64,000 nt of DNA from Aquibacillus albus (lineage in GTDB: Bacteria; Bacillota; Bacilli; Bacillales; Amphibacillaceae): the NCBI RefSeq assembly GCF_016908325.1, contig NZ_JAFBDR010000024.1, positions 1-64,000 of the forward strand, given 5' to 3'. Positions 34,813 through 44,612 of the stretch are shown here, one piece after another (position 1 is the stretch's first letter; every line of letters starts with the position of its first letter). A program made the translations under genes and the position numbers. The notes under the pieces were generated by a model. The model saw only the letters and a program-made list of their open reading frames with translations, was not told where the DNA came from and ran no database searches.

Positions 34813-37611
34813 TTAATTAATAGTGCCTTTTCTACTCCTTATAAAGAAGATAACACCACCAATTACTATTAATAATAGTCCTAGTGCTAACCAATTATAT
34901 TGGTTTGTAGAAGTATCTGGCAGGGTTTGACCTTCTTCTCCTTGCTGATCGTCATTTCCAGATTGTTCATTATTTCCTGTTTGGTTCTCATCTCCTGCTT
35001 GTCCATCATTTCCAGTTTGACTGTCGTCTTCTGTTTGATTTTCAGTTTCCTCTGGCTTTTCATAAAGTGAGACAACTTCATCGGCAGGAAGAGCAACTCC
35101 ATCATAAACACGTACCTCGTCCATTAGACCTTTGAAAGGTGTATCCCAATAGTTAACACCTAAACCAAATCCTGCATCTAACGTAGTAAATACATTTGGG
35201 AAGCCGTCCCCTGAGAATTTCTCTTCACCATTGATATAAAATGTTGCATCACCGTCTTCAACTGTAAATGCTAGATGTGACCATTCTCCTACTGGTATCG
35301 TCATATCCGTTATTGCATCATACCAATCATCGCCATTGTGTGACCAAACCATTGTTTGTGCAAATCCTGTTTTGGGAACAATGCTAATCCAGTTATTCTC
35401 GGTTCTGTTACCAAAGAATGTAGTAGTGAAATCAGTAATCTCTTCAGGCTTCACCCATAAGGATACGGAATAAGTGTGCCTTGTAATTAACCCATCATCT
35501 AAACGAAGTCCTGCGTTTCCATCAAACTTAGCAGCTTGATCTACAACACCCTCAGCGAAAGTAATCTCTCCACCTTCATTGTTGAAACGATTTCCGGTTA
35601 CAGTTGCATCAGCGCTATTACCAGAGCTATCTTTGAATCCATCATTAAAGTCATAGGATGCGGATAAGCCAGCTTTTGCTAGTTCTGGTACAGTAACAGT
35701 TAACGTTTGTGTCTCTGTTACAACTCCTAGTGAGATTGTTGCTGTTAAATCAACAGTCGCATCTCCAGAACCATACTCTGGTTGTACAACAACACCTTCA
35801 TTAGAAATAACTTCCGGATTAGAAGATTCCCAAGTAATTTGCGTTCCTTGTGTAGCCACTGTTGGTAGTGAAATGTTATTAATGGCATTCTCTGGGATTG
35901 CAGTACTTAGCTCTTGTTTCATGCCATCCACAACTTCTTGATCTGCCTTAGCTTCTACATGACTACCCCAGATAACGACACCTTCATTAGACATTGCGCT
36001 TAAAGTCATTACCCATTTATCGGAAGTAGGGTCATATTGACGAATGAATACACCATCATAAGTACCTTCACCATCAATGGTTAGCTCTACTCTGTAATCA
36101 TCATATAGCTCCCATGTACCTGTTACAGCACCAGAAACCGTTTTATCTGCATTTAATTTCACCCATGTTGATTCAGTAAGTTCACCAGTAATTTCTTTTC
36201 CATGGTTAATGTACTTGTAATCACCTGTTACGTCCGCTTCGGAAACGATTTCAATTGTTTCACCAGCATAGTGATATGGTGTTGGCACTGGCCAGTTATC
36301 ACTGTTTTTAAACGTTTGGTGTACACGAACCTGGTGCATTTCTCCTTGTTGTGGGAACCGAGTGTGCGTAACGATAAATTCTTTACCTAATCCATCATCA
36401 ATTAGATAAGAGTTGTGACCTGGAGCCATGTAACCAGTACCGATTCCAGTACCTGCCTCCCCAAGATCTCTCTTAAATAAAAAATTCCCCATCATTTTGT
36501 TCCCAATATCTTTATGATCGTCATTGCCTGGGAAATTCCCTACGCCAATATCAAAGCTTTCTGGGAAAACAGCTTGATTTCCTTCTGCATCTACATATGG
36601 GCCTTCGATATTTTCTGACCTAAACTGCCTCATATTATATCCACCATCAGATGCTAGACCACCATATGTGATATATAGATAGTAATAGCCAGTTTCCTCA
36701 TCATACACTGCATACGTTCCCTCACCTGATCTTCCATAACCACCAGCAATCTTTGTACCATAATATCTGTCAATCATTCTGCCATCAGCAGTTTCTCCGT
36801 CTTCACCAGGATAAACAGGTAGACCAGTATCTTTTTCCAATGGCAAAATAAATGTACCACCAGACCAAGAACCATATGTCATCCATAAATCGCCATTTTC
36901 ATCGTAAAGAATATTTGGATCAATCGCATTGGTGTACAGCGCATTATTAAAATTACCTTCATCCGTAAACCAATCCGGATTTGCCTCATCCATCACACCT
37001 TCATCAATTAGATCTGCAATATTCGTATTTTCCCAATGTTTATTAACATCACTGTTGTTGTCATAAGCTTCATAATTAGTAAAACCAGAATACATAATGG
37101 TATCCAAATATTCATATGGGCCTTCAACATCTTTGGATACTGCAACACCTATTGCAGAACGAATATACGTAGAGGACGCACTGTAATAAAGCATGTATGC
37201 ACCAGTGGAACCATCTTCCCATACATAATCTTTGTTCCAGAAAATATCAGGAGCCCATACGGCAAAGCCACCCGTACTATCTGCATCATCTTCTCCAGCC
37301 CATTCAAATGACTCAGCAAGGTTTGCGGATAAGTCACCGTATATTGGGTTATTTTCAGGAGTTTGATATTCTCTTTCCACTATAGAATTCCAATCAATTA
37401 AATCTTCTGATTCAGCAACTGCAATATGTGAACCAAATACATAATAGGAGCCATCATCTGCTTTAATAATAGATGGATCATGCACAGAAGCACGCTCAAA
37501 TTCTATTGGTTCCGAATTACTAGCTTGCTCATTACCAAGAACAGTACTTGGTATGAATAAGAGTAATATAAGAAAAATCAATGAACATTTTTTAGTAAAA
37601 CTCTTCAACAT
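34813..37611 (-). CDS. cell-wall-anchored GH43 arabinanase-like enzyme with LamG domain
   Basis: This is a 932-residue secreted enzyme. A signal peptide (about 1-26) is followed by a GH43 beta-propeller (about 35-440) with catalytic-type residues in RASVHDPSIIKADDG, TNAIDPNILYDENGD and GRSGEGTYAVYDEE. The HNSYLIDDGLG.EFIVTHTRF part and the following small beta domain are typical of endo-alpha-1,5-L-arabinanases. Next come an Ig-like segment (WESSNPEVISNEGVV, near 590), a LamG/concanavalin-like domain (about 650-860), a low-complexity Glu/Asn/Gln/Asp linker, and a sorting signal LPDTS plus a hydrophobic helix and RSRK tail. LPDTS is the form used by class D sortases in Bacillus. It is monocistronic, with a cre-like site at its promoter. 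Substrate specificity is inferred. Confidence 0.88.
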   Translation of the reverse strand: MLKSFTKKCSLIFLILLLFIPSTVLGNEQASNSEPIEFERASVHDPSIIKADDGSYYVFGSHIAVAESEDLIDWNSIVEREYQTPENNPIYGDLSANLAESFEWAGEDDADSTGGFAVWAPDIFWNKDYVWEDGSTGAYMLYYSASSTYIRSAIGVAVSKDVEGPYEYLDTIMYSGFTNYEAYDNNSDVNKHWENTNIADLIDEGVMDEANPDWFTDEGNFNNALYTNAIDPNILYDENGDLWMTYGSWSGGTFILPLEKDTGLPVYPGEDGETADGRMIDRYYGTKIAGGYGRSGEGTYAVYDEETGYYYLYITYGGLASDGGYNMRQFRSENIEGPYVDAEGNQAVFPESFDIGVGNFPGNDDHKDIGNKMMGNFLFKRDLGEAGTGIGTGYMAPGHNSYLIDDGLGKEFIVTHTRFPQQGEMHQVRVHQTFKNSDNWPVPTPYHYAGETIEIVSEADVTGDYKYINHGKEITGELTESTWVKLNADKTVSGAVTGTWELYDDYRVELTIDGEGTYDGVFIRQYDPTSDKWVMTLSAMSNEGVVIWGSHVEAKADQEVVDGMKQELSTAIPENAINNISLPTVATQGTQITWESSNPEVISNEGVVVQPEYGSGDATVDLTATISLGVVTETQTLTVTVPELAKAGLSASYDFNDGFKDSSGNSADATVTGNRFNNEGGEITFAEGVVDQAAKFDGNAGLRLDDGLITRHTYSVSLWVKPEEITDFTTTFFGNRTENNWISIVPKTGFAQTMVWSHNGDDWYDAITDMTIPVGEWSHLAFTVEDGDATFYINGEEKFSGDGFPNVFTTLDAGFGLGVNYWDTPFKGLMDEVRVYDGVALPADEVVSLYEKPEETENQTEDDSQTGNDGQAGDENQTGNNEQSGNDDQQGEEGQTLPDTSTNQYNWLALGLLLIVIGGVIFFIRSRKGTIN

Positions 37612-37637
37612 TTCATTTCCCCTTTCATTATAGTACG

Positions 37638-37651
37638 TGAAAGCGCATCCA
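37638..37651 (-). promoter_or_regulatory. cre-like (CcpA) site before the anchored GH43 gene
   Basis: TGGATGCGCTTTCA on the minus strand fits TGNAANCGNTNNCA with one mismatch and lies 27 bases upstream of the start codon, so CcpA would be expected to block transcription there. Confidence 0.55.
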
Positions 37652-38125
37652 TTTTAAATCTTAAAAATTCCTATCGTTTGGCTAAAAAATTTTTGAAAGT
37701 CCCGATAGGAAATATCTCTTGGTGTTGAGAACAACAAGTATTCTTATATATAAGAAACTGAAAAACAGATGCCTTTACATGCGCTTACAATTGTTTTACA
37801 TTGCCATTCTTTTCATCATTTGTTACATGCTTTCTAAATCCTACCCCCTTTTTTATAATTCGTACTTACAAGAAGTGAACCGCTTACATAAAATTAATAA
37901 ACAAGTACTTCTCTAAATAAGAGTACTATAAATCTACTATTTTCTCAATAATAGACTAACAAAATTTGTAAGATTCTATAGAATCCTTTTAGCTTCCCCA
38001 CATTAATTTAATTACTTAGTGATTAAAGTGGAATGAAATTCATTATAAATGATAATAGAATCAATCTTATTTCTAATTTCTCGTACGTACAGGTGTATTC
38101 TGTACACCGTAGTTATTTAAAAGGC
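37652..38125. other. non-coding region between GH43 and GH78 genes
   Basis: I see no gene here. A 65-codon frame at 37719-37916 has no ribosome binding site and no recognisable product. The promoter of the GH43 gene must lie at its left end. Confidence 0.5.
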
Positions 38126-38163
38126 AAAAATGGCATTGGTGTTTTTTCACCAATGCCATTTTT
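38126..38163. terminator. bidirectional terminator downstream of the GH78 gene
   Basis: A perfect 16-bp inverted repeat (AAAAATGGCATTGGTG with CACCAATGCCATTTTT) has a six-base loop and T-runs on both strands. It lies about 140 bases beyond the GH78 stop. Confidence 0.85.
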
Positions 38164-38299
38164 CAATTACTAATTTGCACATAACTGTAGGTTCGATTAA
38201 CAGCTAATTGAAATCCACCATGCCTAAATTAGAATCTTTGATTAATTATCTTCATTATTTTAATGACTATTTGAAAGGGTTTTATATAATTTGCAAAAA

Positions 38300-41200
38300 T
38301 TAATTAGTTACTTTATTGTTCTGAATAGTTGACTCAAACACATAATACCCCGATTCTATTTGAAGAATTGCTTTTCCTTCCTTATAATCGATAACTTCCA
38401 TTTCATCATGCTCACTAACCAGTTTTCCATCTACTTTTACCGTATGTTGATTACTAGTAGGCAACCAAACTGTGGCAGTTGTATTCGCCGGAATGGAAAC
38501 ATTATAATGAAGCGTATCGTCTTGAATCTTCCATTCACTTTTTATGGTGCCATAGACTGACTTGTACTCTCCACTTACTGATGTAAGACGCTTATTCTTA
38601 TCAATATTTGGTTGTAAATGTATATGCTTAAATCCAGGTCTTTCCTCATCATTAGATATACCCGCCATATATTTGTACATCCATTCGGCAATAGCTCCGT
38701 AAGCGTAGTGGTTAAATGAATTCATGCCTACGTCGCCAAAGCCATCCTCTACAGAGTATGAATTCCAGCGTTCCCAAACTGTTGTTGCCCCATTATTCAC
38801 AGAGTATAACCATGAAGGCATTTGATCCTGTAACAATAAGGAATAAGCAACTTCCGAATGACCAACCTCTGATAATATTGGAGCAATCACATTTACCCCA
38901 AGAAAACCAACTGCCAATGTATTTTCGGCATAATTTACACGATTACTATTCGGATGTGTTCGCTTATATTCTTTATCATTTTTTATATTTTCAACAAGTA
39001 AATCAACCATTTGCTGCTTCTGGTCTTCGTTTTCATACAGCTCTAATTTTATACTCCAAAGCAGTCCAGCTTGACTATTATCTGCTACATCAGCGGAAGC
39101 ATAAAAATTAGGCATATAAAATGGAGAACCATTCGTAGACTTCAAAGTTAATTTCCCATTTTCATCTATCTCAATGTAGTTCTTGATAAATTCTTTTTTA
39201 ATCTTTTCAAACAACCTACGATATTTTTCTGCTTCCGTTTGTTTATCAATGGCTAGTGACATTTTCTCCATCAGTTTCGCATCATAAGCATAATAAGCAT
39301 CACTCATTAGCTCTTTAGCTGTCCCCTCAAAATTCAACCAATCTCCTATACTACCAGGCCCTCGATATGTTTCTCCTGTTTGGCGATAGATCCAATCCAT
39401 ATATTTAACCATGGCATTGTAGTTTTTTTCGATAATCGTCGTATCACCAGTCATCTGCCATACCGTCCATGGAACAACGACACCAGCATCAGCCCAACCA
39501 CTATTTCCGACAACACCCATAAAATCTGAGTACCTTCCACTTGGCGAAGCGGAATGGAAGTTGCCCTCACCATAAATTTCTTGAGAGTCTGTAAGCATCT
39601 CCATCCAATTTTCCAAGAAAATGGCAGCATCCATATTATATAAAGCAGTATTCGCAAAAAGTTGTGTATCTCCTGACCATCCAACTCTCTCGTCTCTTTG
39701 TGGGCAATCGGTTGGAATCCATAGATAGTTACCTCGATGGCCCCATAAAATATTAGAAAATAGTTTATTGACATCTTGATGTGACGTGACGACACTTCCG
39801 GTCTCCTCAAGTGCAGACATTACAACTTTACCGGTTAAGCTTTTCACATGGATTGTAGTATTCGTTGAAACTACTGTAACTTCAACATATCTAAAACCAT
39901 GAAATGTCAAAGTAGGTTGGTATGTTTCCCCTTCTAAGTCTCCCTTTAGCGTATAATAATCTGTTGCTTTTGCTGTCCGTAAGTTTGCGGTATATATTGA
40001 CCCTTGAGGACCATCAGCCCCTTCACTATCGTCATTTAACATCTCGGCAAAACGCAATTTTACTTGACTTCCCTTTTCTCCTTGAACAGTGATTTTCGGA
40101 ACTCCCACCATGTTTTGGCCAAGGTCAAAAATAACCGTATCTTTATCAGAGATTGTAACATCGCTTTTCTTAGCTCGCTCTGAATCGAGAATTGTCCGAT
40201 TTGAATCAGTATTGATCGTTCCTCGTCCATTTTTACTAGAGCCTTTATTGATTACGTCTGTATAATAAGTAATGGATTGAGGAAATCGATCTAATTCATC
40301 GATAATTTGTGCTGTATCACCATGAAATGCAGTAACGGTTGCATTAGGGAATACCTTTGTAAAATCATGTTCTTTAACTTCATTCCATTCTGAATCATTA
40401 AATCCGTTATCATTCCAACCCTGAATCTCCATGGTTGCATCATATGTTTCTCCATCATATATATCGTCTGAACGTATTGGGCCAGAATCTGTCGCCTTCC
40501 AACCAGAATTGATATCCGTTACCACCGAATGAACAGAATCATCTTCATAAGTAATGAATAACTTAGCAAATAAAGCGAGTTCATTCCCTTCATCCGAATA
40601 ATACTTTGTTTGGCCACTTTTTACGTCTCCCTTTGATATACGACAATTCCACCAGCCATTTCCCAGTACGGCTGCAAGGGTTACAGAGTTACCCTTCATA
40701 TAAGGCGTTACATCATAGGTCATATAATTTATATTGGAATCATAATTCGTCCATCCTGGAGGCATGAATTCTATCTTAGGACTCTCATTACCTTCATTAA
40801 TGACCCCAAGTTTATTACCATTTATATAAGCATCATAGACTCCTAATGCGGATATATATAGTCTTGCTCTTTTAACCGCACCGGTTAACTTCTCTTGCTT
40901 TCTAAGAAAAGGAGCACCAGGACTATCAGAAGCTTTTCCATCCATTGAAATCCATTTGGCACCACTCCAGCCTTTCACACCATCCGTGCTTTTCAAACCT
41001 GTTTCAAATTGAGCATTTTCCTCAGCCTGAATCGGTTTATCATCTTGGTTCCACACAATAACTGTCCAATAATATTTCATTGATGGCTTAAGGGAACCCC
41101 CATTGTATTTAATTGCTACGGAAACATCTGATACTACTTTACCGCTATTCCATATATCTGCACTATTTTCATTTAATTTTGAAGGACTTGACGCAACAAG

Positions 41201-41359
41201 TATTTGATAAGCGGTTTGTTTTTGTCCATGTAAACCTGATTCCATCATCCAACTAAATCGTGGCTTTTCTTCATCAATGCCCAGTGGGTTGTATGAACCT
41301 TCAACTTTCAAGTTATTAATCTTTACCTTGCTCTTTAAATTATCCTTTTGTATATTCAA
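38300..41359 (-). CDS. alpha-L-rhamnosidase, GH78
   Basis: This is an intracellular enzyme of about 1019 residues. The start chosen is TTG 41359 (NIQKDNLKSK), six bases after GGAGGG; the longer frame from 41389 would translate the ribosome binding site. The order is the usual one for bacterial rhamnosidases. An N-terminal beta domain contains GSYNPLGIDEEKPRFSW, and a central beta-sandwich contains DLGQNMVGVPKI. The (alpha/alpha)6 catalytic barrel contains WIPTDCPQRDERVGWSGDTQ with the acidic residues, GDWLNF and, later, TTVWERWNSY. A C-terminal beta domain completes it. It releases terminal L-rhamnose from imported pectic or glycoside fragments. It is downstream of dgoD and the second importer on the same strand. 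Confidence 0.94.
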   Translation of the reverse strand: MNIQKDNLKSKVKINNLKVEGSYNPLGIDEEKPRFSWMMESGLHGQKQTAYQILVASSPSKLNENSADIWNSGKVVSDVSVAIKYNGGSLKPSMKYYWTVIVWNQDDKPIQAEENAQFETGLKSTDGVKGWSGAKWISMDGKASDSPGAPFLRKQEKLTGAVKRARLYISALGVYDAYINGNKLGVINEGNESPKIEFMPPGWTNYDSNINYMTYDVTPYMKGNSVTLAAVLGNGWWNCRISKGDVKSGQTKYYSDEGNELALFAKLFITYEDDSVHSVVTDINSGWKATDSGPIRSDDIYDGETYDATMEIQGWNDNGFNDSEWNEVKEHDFTKVFPNATVTAFHGDTAQIIDELDRFPQSITYYTDVINKGSSKNGRGTINTDSNRTILDSERAKKSDVTISDKDTVIFDLGQNMVGVPKITVQGEKGSQVKLRFAEMLNDDSEGADGPQGSIYTANLRTAKATDYYTLKGDLEGETYQPTLTFHGFRYVEVTVVSTNTTIHVKSLTGKVVMSALEETGSVVTSHQDVNKLFSNILWGHRGNYLWIPTDCPQRDERVGWSGDTQLFANTALYNMDAAIFLENWMEMLTDSQEIYGEGNFHSASPSGRYSDFMGVVGNSGWADAGVVVPWTVWQMTGDTTIIEKNYNAMVKYMDWIYRQTGETYRGPGSIGDWLNFEGTAKELMSDAYYAYDAKLMEKMSLAIDKQTEAEKYRRLFEKIKKEFIKNYIEIDENGKLTLKSTNGSPFYMPNFYASADVADNSQAGLLWSIKLELYENEDQKQQMVDLLVENIKNDKEYKRTHPNSNRVNYAENTLAVGFLGVNVIAPILSEVGHSEVAYSLLLQDQMPSWLYSVNNGATTVWERWNSYSVEDGFGDVGMNSFNHYAYGAIAEWMYKYMAGISNDEERPGFKHIHLQPNIDKNKRLTSVSGEYKSVYGTIKSEWKIQDDTLHYNVSIPANTTATVWLPTSNQHTVKVDGKLVSEHDEMEVIDYKEGKAILQIESGYYVFESTIQNNKVTN

Positions 41360-41519
41360 ACCTTTCCCTCCCCAATAAATAACCTTCAAGTTTATTAGTA
41401 ATTTATCTAAATAAATTATAGTATTTATTAAACAACTATAAGATAGCTAATCCGGACAAATTAGCATGTTATATAGACAACTTGATTAAACTTAATCTAA
41501 CTTCTCAGTCTCTCATCAA

Positions 41520-42668
41520 TTACCATTCGGCGATGCTTCCGTCTTTATGTCTCCAAATTGGATTTTTCCAGTTATGGCCTTCTTTAGCCTTTTCCTTAAC
41601 GTATTCCTCATTGATTTCAATGCCAAGTCCCGGTCCTTGTGGAATTTTCACGTAACCGTCCTTGTAATCAAACACACTTCGATCCTTCACATAATCCAGG
41701 ATGTCATTTTCTTTGTTGTAGTGAATGCCTAAGCTTTGCTCTTGAATAAAAGCGTTATGCGAGGTCGCATCGACTTGTAAACAAGCAGCCAAAGCAATTG
41801 GCCCTAATGGACAATGTGGTGCAAGCGCCACATCGTAAGCTTCAGCCATTGAAGCAATTTTCTTTACTTCGGTTATTCCACCTGCATGGGATAAATCTGG
41901 TTGGATTATATCGACATAACCATCTGATAAAATGGTTTTAAAATCCCATCTAGAAAACATCCTCTCCCCAGTTGCGATAGGAATATGCGTATGGTTAGCA
42001 ATATCCCGTAGTGCTTCATTATTTTCAGGCAGGACCGGCTCTTCAATAAACATCGGTCTATATGGCTCAAGTTCTTTTGCTAGTATTTTTGCCATTGGCT
42101 TATGTACACGGCCATGAAAATCAATACCGATTCCGATGTCATTACCAACAGCCTCTCGTACTGCTGCAATACGTTCCACTGTTTCATCTATCTTTTTGTA
42201 GGAATCAATATATTGTAGCTCCTCAGTACCATTCATTTTTACAGCAGTAAATCCTAAATCTACTACATTCCTAGCAGCCTGGCCAACATCGGAAGGACGG
42301 TCACCCCCAATCCATGAATATACACGAATAGAATCTCTAGCCGCACCACCTATTAGCTGATAAATAGGGGCATTATAATATTTACCCTTAATATCCCAGA
42401 GTGCCTGATCAATCCCAGCAATTGCACTCATAAGGATTGGCCCTCCGCGATAAAAACCAGAGCGATACATCATGTTCCAGTGATCTTCAATTCGTAATGG
42501 ATCCTTATTAATTAAATAATCCATTAATTCCTTGACCGCAGCATTAACCGTATCTGCTCTTCCTTCGATGACAGGCTCTCCCCAGCCAACAATTCCATTA
42601 TCCGTTTCAATTTTCAAAAACAACCATCTAGGTGTTACCTTATACAGTTCATAGTTACTTATTTTCAT
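41520..42668 (-). CDS. dgoD: D-galactonate dehydratase
   Basis: This is a 382-residue enolase-superfamily enzyme (mandelate racemase group). The start ATG 42668 follows AAGGAAGG; the longer frame lacks a site. It matches E. coli DgoD almost throughout: [63 protein letters not shown] (metal Glu), [17 protein letters not shown] and the end [14 protein letters not shown]. It dehydrates D-galactonate to 2-keto-3-deoxygalactonate. It lies between the importer permease and the rhamnosidase, so the imported material probably contains galactose or a galactonate-like acid along with rhamnose. No kinase or aldolase of the pathway is nearby. Confidence 0.93.
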   Translation of the reverse strand: MKISNYELYKVTPRWLFLKIETDNGIVGWGEPVIEGRADTVNAAVKELMDYLINKDPLRIEDHWNMMYRSGFYRGGPILMSAIAGIDQALWDIKGKYYNAPIYQLIGGAARDSIRVYSWIGGDRPSDVGQAARNVVDLGFTAVKMNGTEELQYIDSYKKIDETVERIAAVREAVGNDIGIGIDFHGRVHKPMAKILAKELEPYRPMFIEEPVLPENNEALRDIANHTHIPIATGERMFSRWDFKTILSDGYVDIIQPDLSHAGGITEVKKIASMAEAYDVALAPHCPLGPIALAACLQVDATSHNAFIQEQSLGIHYNKENDILDYVKDRSVFDYKDGYVKIPQGPGLGIEINEEYVKEKAKEGHNWKNPIWRHKDGSIAEW

Positions 42669-42754
42669 TGTACTAACCTTCCTTTTTATAGCCAGACTTA
42701 ATCCGCATTCGATATGTGCAATCCCATAAATACCAAATGTCATCTAGATTTTTA

Positions 42755-42789
42755 GAGAGGCTGACCCTTTGTTTTTTGGGACAGCCTCT
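42755..42789. other. inverted repeat between permease and dgoD genes
   Basis: AGAGGCTGACCC pairs with GGGACAGCCTCT around an 11-base T-rich loop (one mismatch). There is no T-run on the coding (minus) strand, so it may be a transcript stabiliser or partial terminator between the importer and dgoD. Confidence 0.5.
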
Positions 42790-42812
42790 ATTTCTTTCTA
42801 TTTAAACGAATG

Positions 42813-43643
42813 TTAACCTTTTACTGCCCCACTTGTCATACCCTTCATAACAAGCTTATTCAAAACTAGATATAAGACTAATGTCGGGATAATCGCTAAT
42901 GAGATAGAAGCAAATGTTGGCCCCCATTGCCTCTGTCCATACTGTCCTGTAAAGTTAATTAAGCCCGTCTGGATTGTCCTTAGTTCAGAATCACTAATAA
43001 ATGTCATAGCAAATATTAAGTCATTCCACACAAAGAAGAATTGTACTAATGCGACAGAAACAAAGGCATTAAGAATCATTGGTATCGATATTTTAAAGAA
43101 AATTTGATAAATACTTGCACCATCAATAATTGCTGCCTCAATTAATTCATTTGGTAATGTCTTATAATAACCGCTAAACAAAAAAATTGTTAGAGGTAAT
43201 CCAAATGCAATATAAACAATAATTAATCCTAATAGATTGTTTAGTAAACCAGTACTATGATAAATCGAAAACAACGGCAATAAAACGATTTGCATTGGAA
43301 TCATAATCCCTGCAAGAAAAAGTAGCATTACTGCGTTATTCAGTTTCCATTTCATTTTTTCAATTGCAAAAGCTGCTGCTGCCCCAAATATCAATATAAA
43401 AAATAGAGAAGGAAAGGTTACGAGAATACTATTTTTAAAATAAGTACCCATATTACCGATTGTCCATGCATCAATGTAATTTTGAATATAAACCCCGTCA
43501 GGTAAACTATACATTGGATTAGAAAACTCACCTGGGTCTTTAAACGATGATAGTATTAACCAAACGATTGGATAAACTGTTATTAACAAAAACGTAAAAA
43601 TAAACGCTTTTCCTATAAAGTTACTAAACGCTTTCTGCAACAT
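42813..43643 (-). CDS. carbohydrate ABC transporter permease, MalG type (second importer)
   Basis: This is a 276-residue six-helix permease of the CUT1 family with EAA loop EAAIIDGASIYQIFFKISIP near residue 178 and the C-terminal GMTSGAVKG. A strong AAAGGAGGGG site precedes the ATG, 15 bases after the MalF-type partner. It forms the second permease of the importer whose lipoprotein is at 44613-45917. No ATPase gene is present in the cluster. The substrate is inferred to be a rhamnose- and galactose-containing oligosaccharide from the flanking enzymes. Confidence 0.93.
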   Translation of the reverse strand: MLQKAFSNFIGKAFIFTFLLITVYPIVWLILSSFKDPGEFSNPMYSLPDGVYIQNYIDAWTIGNMGTYFKNSILVTFPSLFFILIFGAAAAFAIEKMKWKLNNAVMLLFLAGIMIPMQIVLLPLFSIYHSTGLLNNLLGLIIVYIAFGLPLTIFLFSGYYKTLPNELIEAAIIDGASIYQIFFKISIPMILNAFVSVALVQFFFVWNDLIFAMTFISDSELRTIQTGLINFTGQYGQRQWGPTFASISLAIIPTLVLYLVLNKLVMKGMTSGAVKG

Positions 43644-43658
43644 TCTATTCCCCTCCTT

Positions 43659-44543
43659 TTAGTCAATATCTTTACGCGAAAATCTGTAGATGAGTAATGT
43701 TACAATTAAACATAGTACTAACAAAAATACTGCTACTGTACTACCATAGCCGTATTCGTTATATGAGAAAGCAGAATGATACATATATACTGTCAATGGC
43801 GACGTACTTGTTCCTGGACCCCCATTAGTCAAGGCTACAATCGATTCAAAAACTTTAAGTGTACCATTTAAACTAAAGATAATTGCAGATATTAAGATTG
43901 GACGGATCATTGGAATAATAACGAAACGGGATAGCTTAATGCCACTTGCACCATCTAACCTAGCTGCTTCTAAAAGTTCTTCTGGAATATCAATTAATCC
44001 AGCATATAATAAAACAGCATAGAATCCCATGGAACGCCAAACATCCATAATAACAATCACCCAGAAGGCGGTATCCCCACTTCCAAGCCAAGCTTGCACC
44101 CACATTTCTAAATTCAATGCACTTAGTATGCTGTTCACCAAACCAAGTTGAGGGGTGATTTCAAATAATTTAGAAAACAATTGTGCAACGGCTACCGCTG
44201 GCAACACAATCGGAAAAAAGATTAGCGTTCGAATTAAGACAGAAAAACGTTTTAGTACTAAAACATAAAAAATAGCTAATATTAATCCTAAGAATACTTG
44301 CCCCGTAGTTACAACCAAAGCATATTTTATACTTAGCCAAAAACTACTAAAAAATTGCCGATCCGAAAAGATTTCAATATAGTTGTTTAATCCGATGAAT
44401 TCAAATCCACCAATTGGCGACCCTTCATAAAAAGAATAACCAATGGACCATACTGTAGGTACTAATACAGCTGCGATATAAACTAATAATGATGGAAGTA
44501 TGAATAGAAAAATAGCTCGTTTATCTCGTAAAACCTTTTGCAT
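43659..44543 (-). CDS. carbohydrate ABC transporter permease, MalF type (second importer)
   Basis: This is a 294-residue membrane permease with six predicted helices. The EAA loop EAARLDGASGIKLSRFVIIP is near residue 190, and LTNGGPGTSTSPLTVYMY near 245 is usual for this subunit. It has a clear AAGGAGGG site. It follows the binding-protein gene after a 69-base gap holding a hairpin. It is about as distant from the MalF-type protein at 10118-11020 as expected for importers of different sugars. Confidence 0.93.
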   Translation of the reverse strand: MQKVLRDKRAIFLFILPSLLVYIAAVLVPTVWSIGYSFYEGSPIGGFEFIGLNNYIEIFSDRQFFSSFWLSIKYALVVTTGQVFLGLILAIFYVLVLKRFSVLIRTLIFFPIVLPAVAVAQLFSKLFEITPQLGLVNSILSALNLEMWVQAWLGSGDTAFWVIVIMDVWRSMGFYAVLLYAGLIDIPEELLEAARLDGASGIKLSRFVIIPMIRPILISAIIFSLNGTLKVFESIVALTNGGPGTSTSPLTVYMYHSAFSYNEYGYGSTVAVFLLVLCLIVTLLIYRFSRKDID

Positions 44544-44575
44544 TAGTATCCCTCCTTCTTACTTTAGTAAATCAA

Positions 44576-44600
44576 GGAAGGTCCGATACCCAGACCTCCC
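44576..44600 (-). other. intercistronic hairpin after the second binding-protein gene
   Basis: GGGAGGTCT pairs with GGACCTTCC (two G-U pairs) around a seven-base loop, right after the stop codon of the binding protein. As in the first importer, it could raise the binding-protein message over the permease part. Confidence 0.55.
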
Positions 44601-44612
44601 TCTAATATTTTA

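Noticed and set aside
37719-37916. 65-codon frame in the gap between the GH43 and GH78 genes
   Set aside because: No Shine-Dalgarno and no family resemblance; AT-rich DNA gives such frames by chance.
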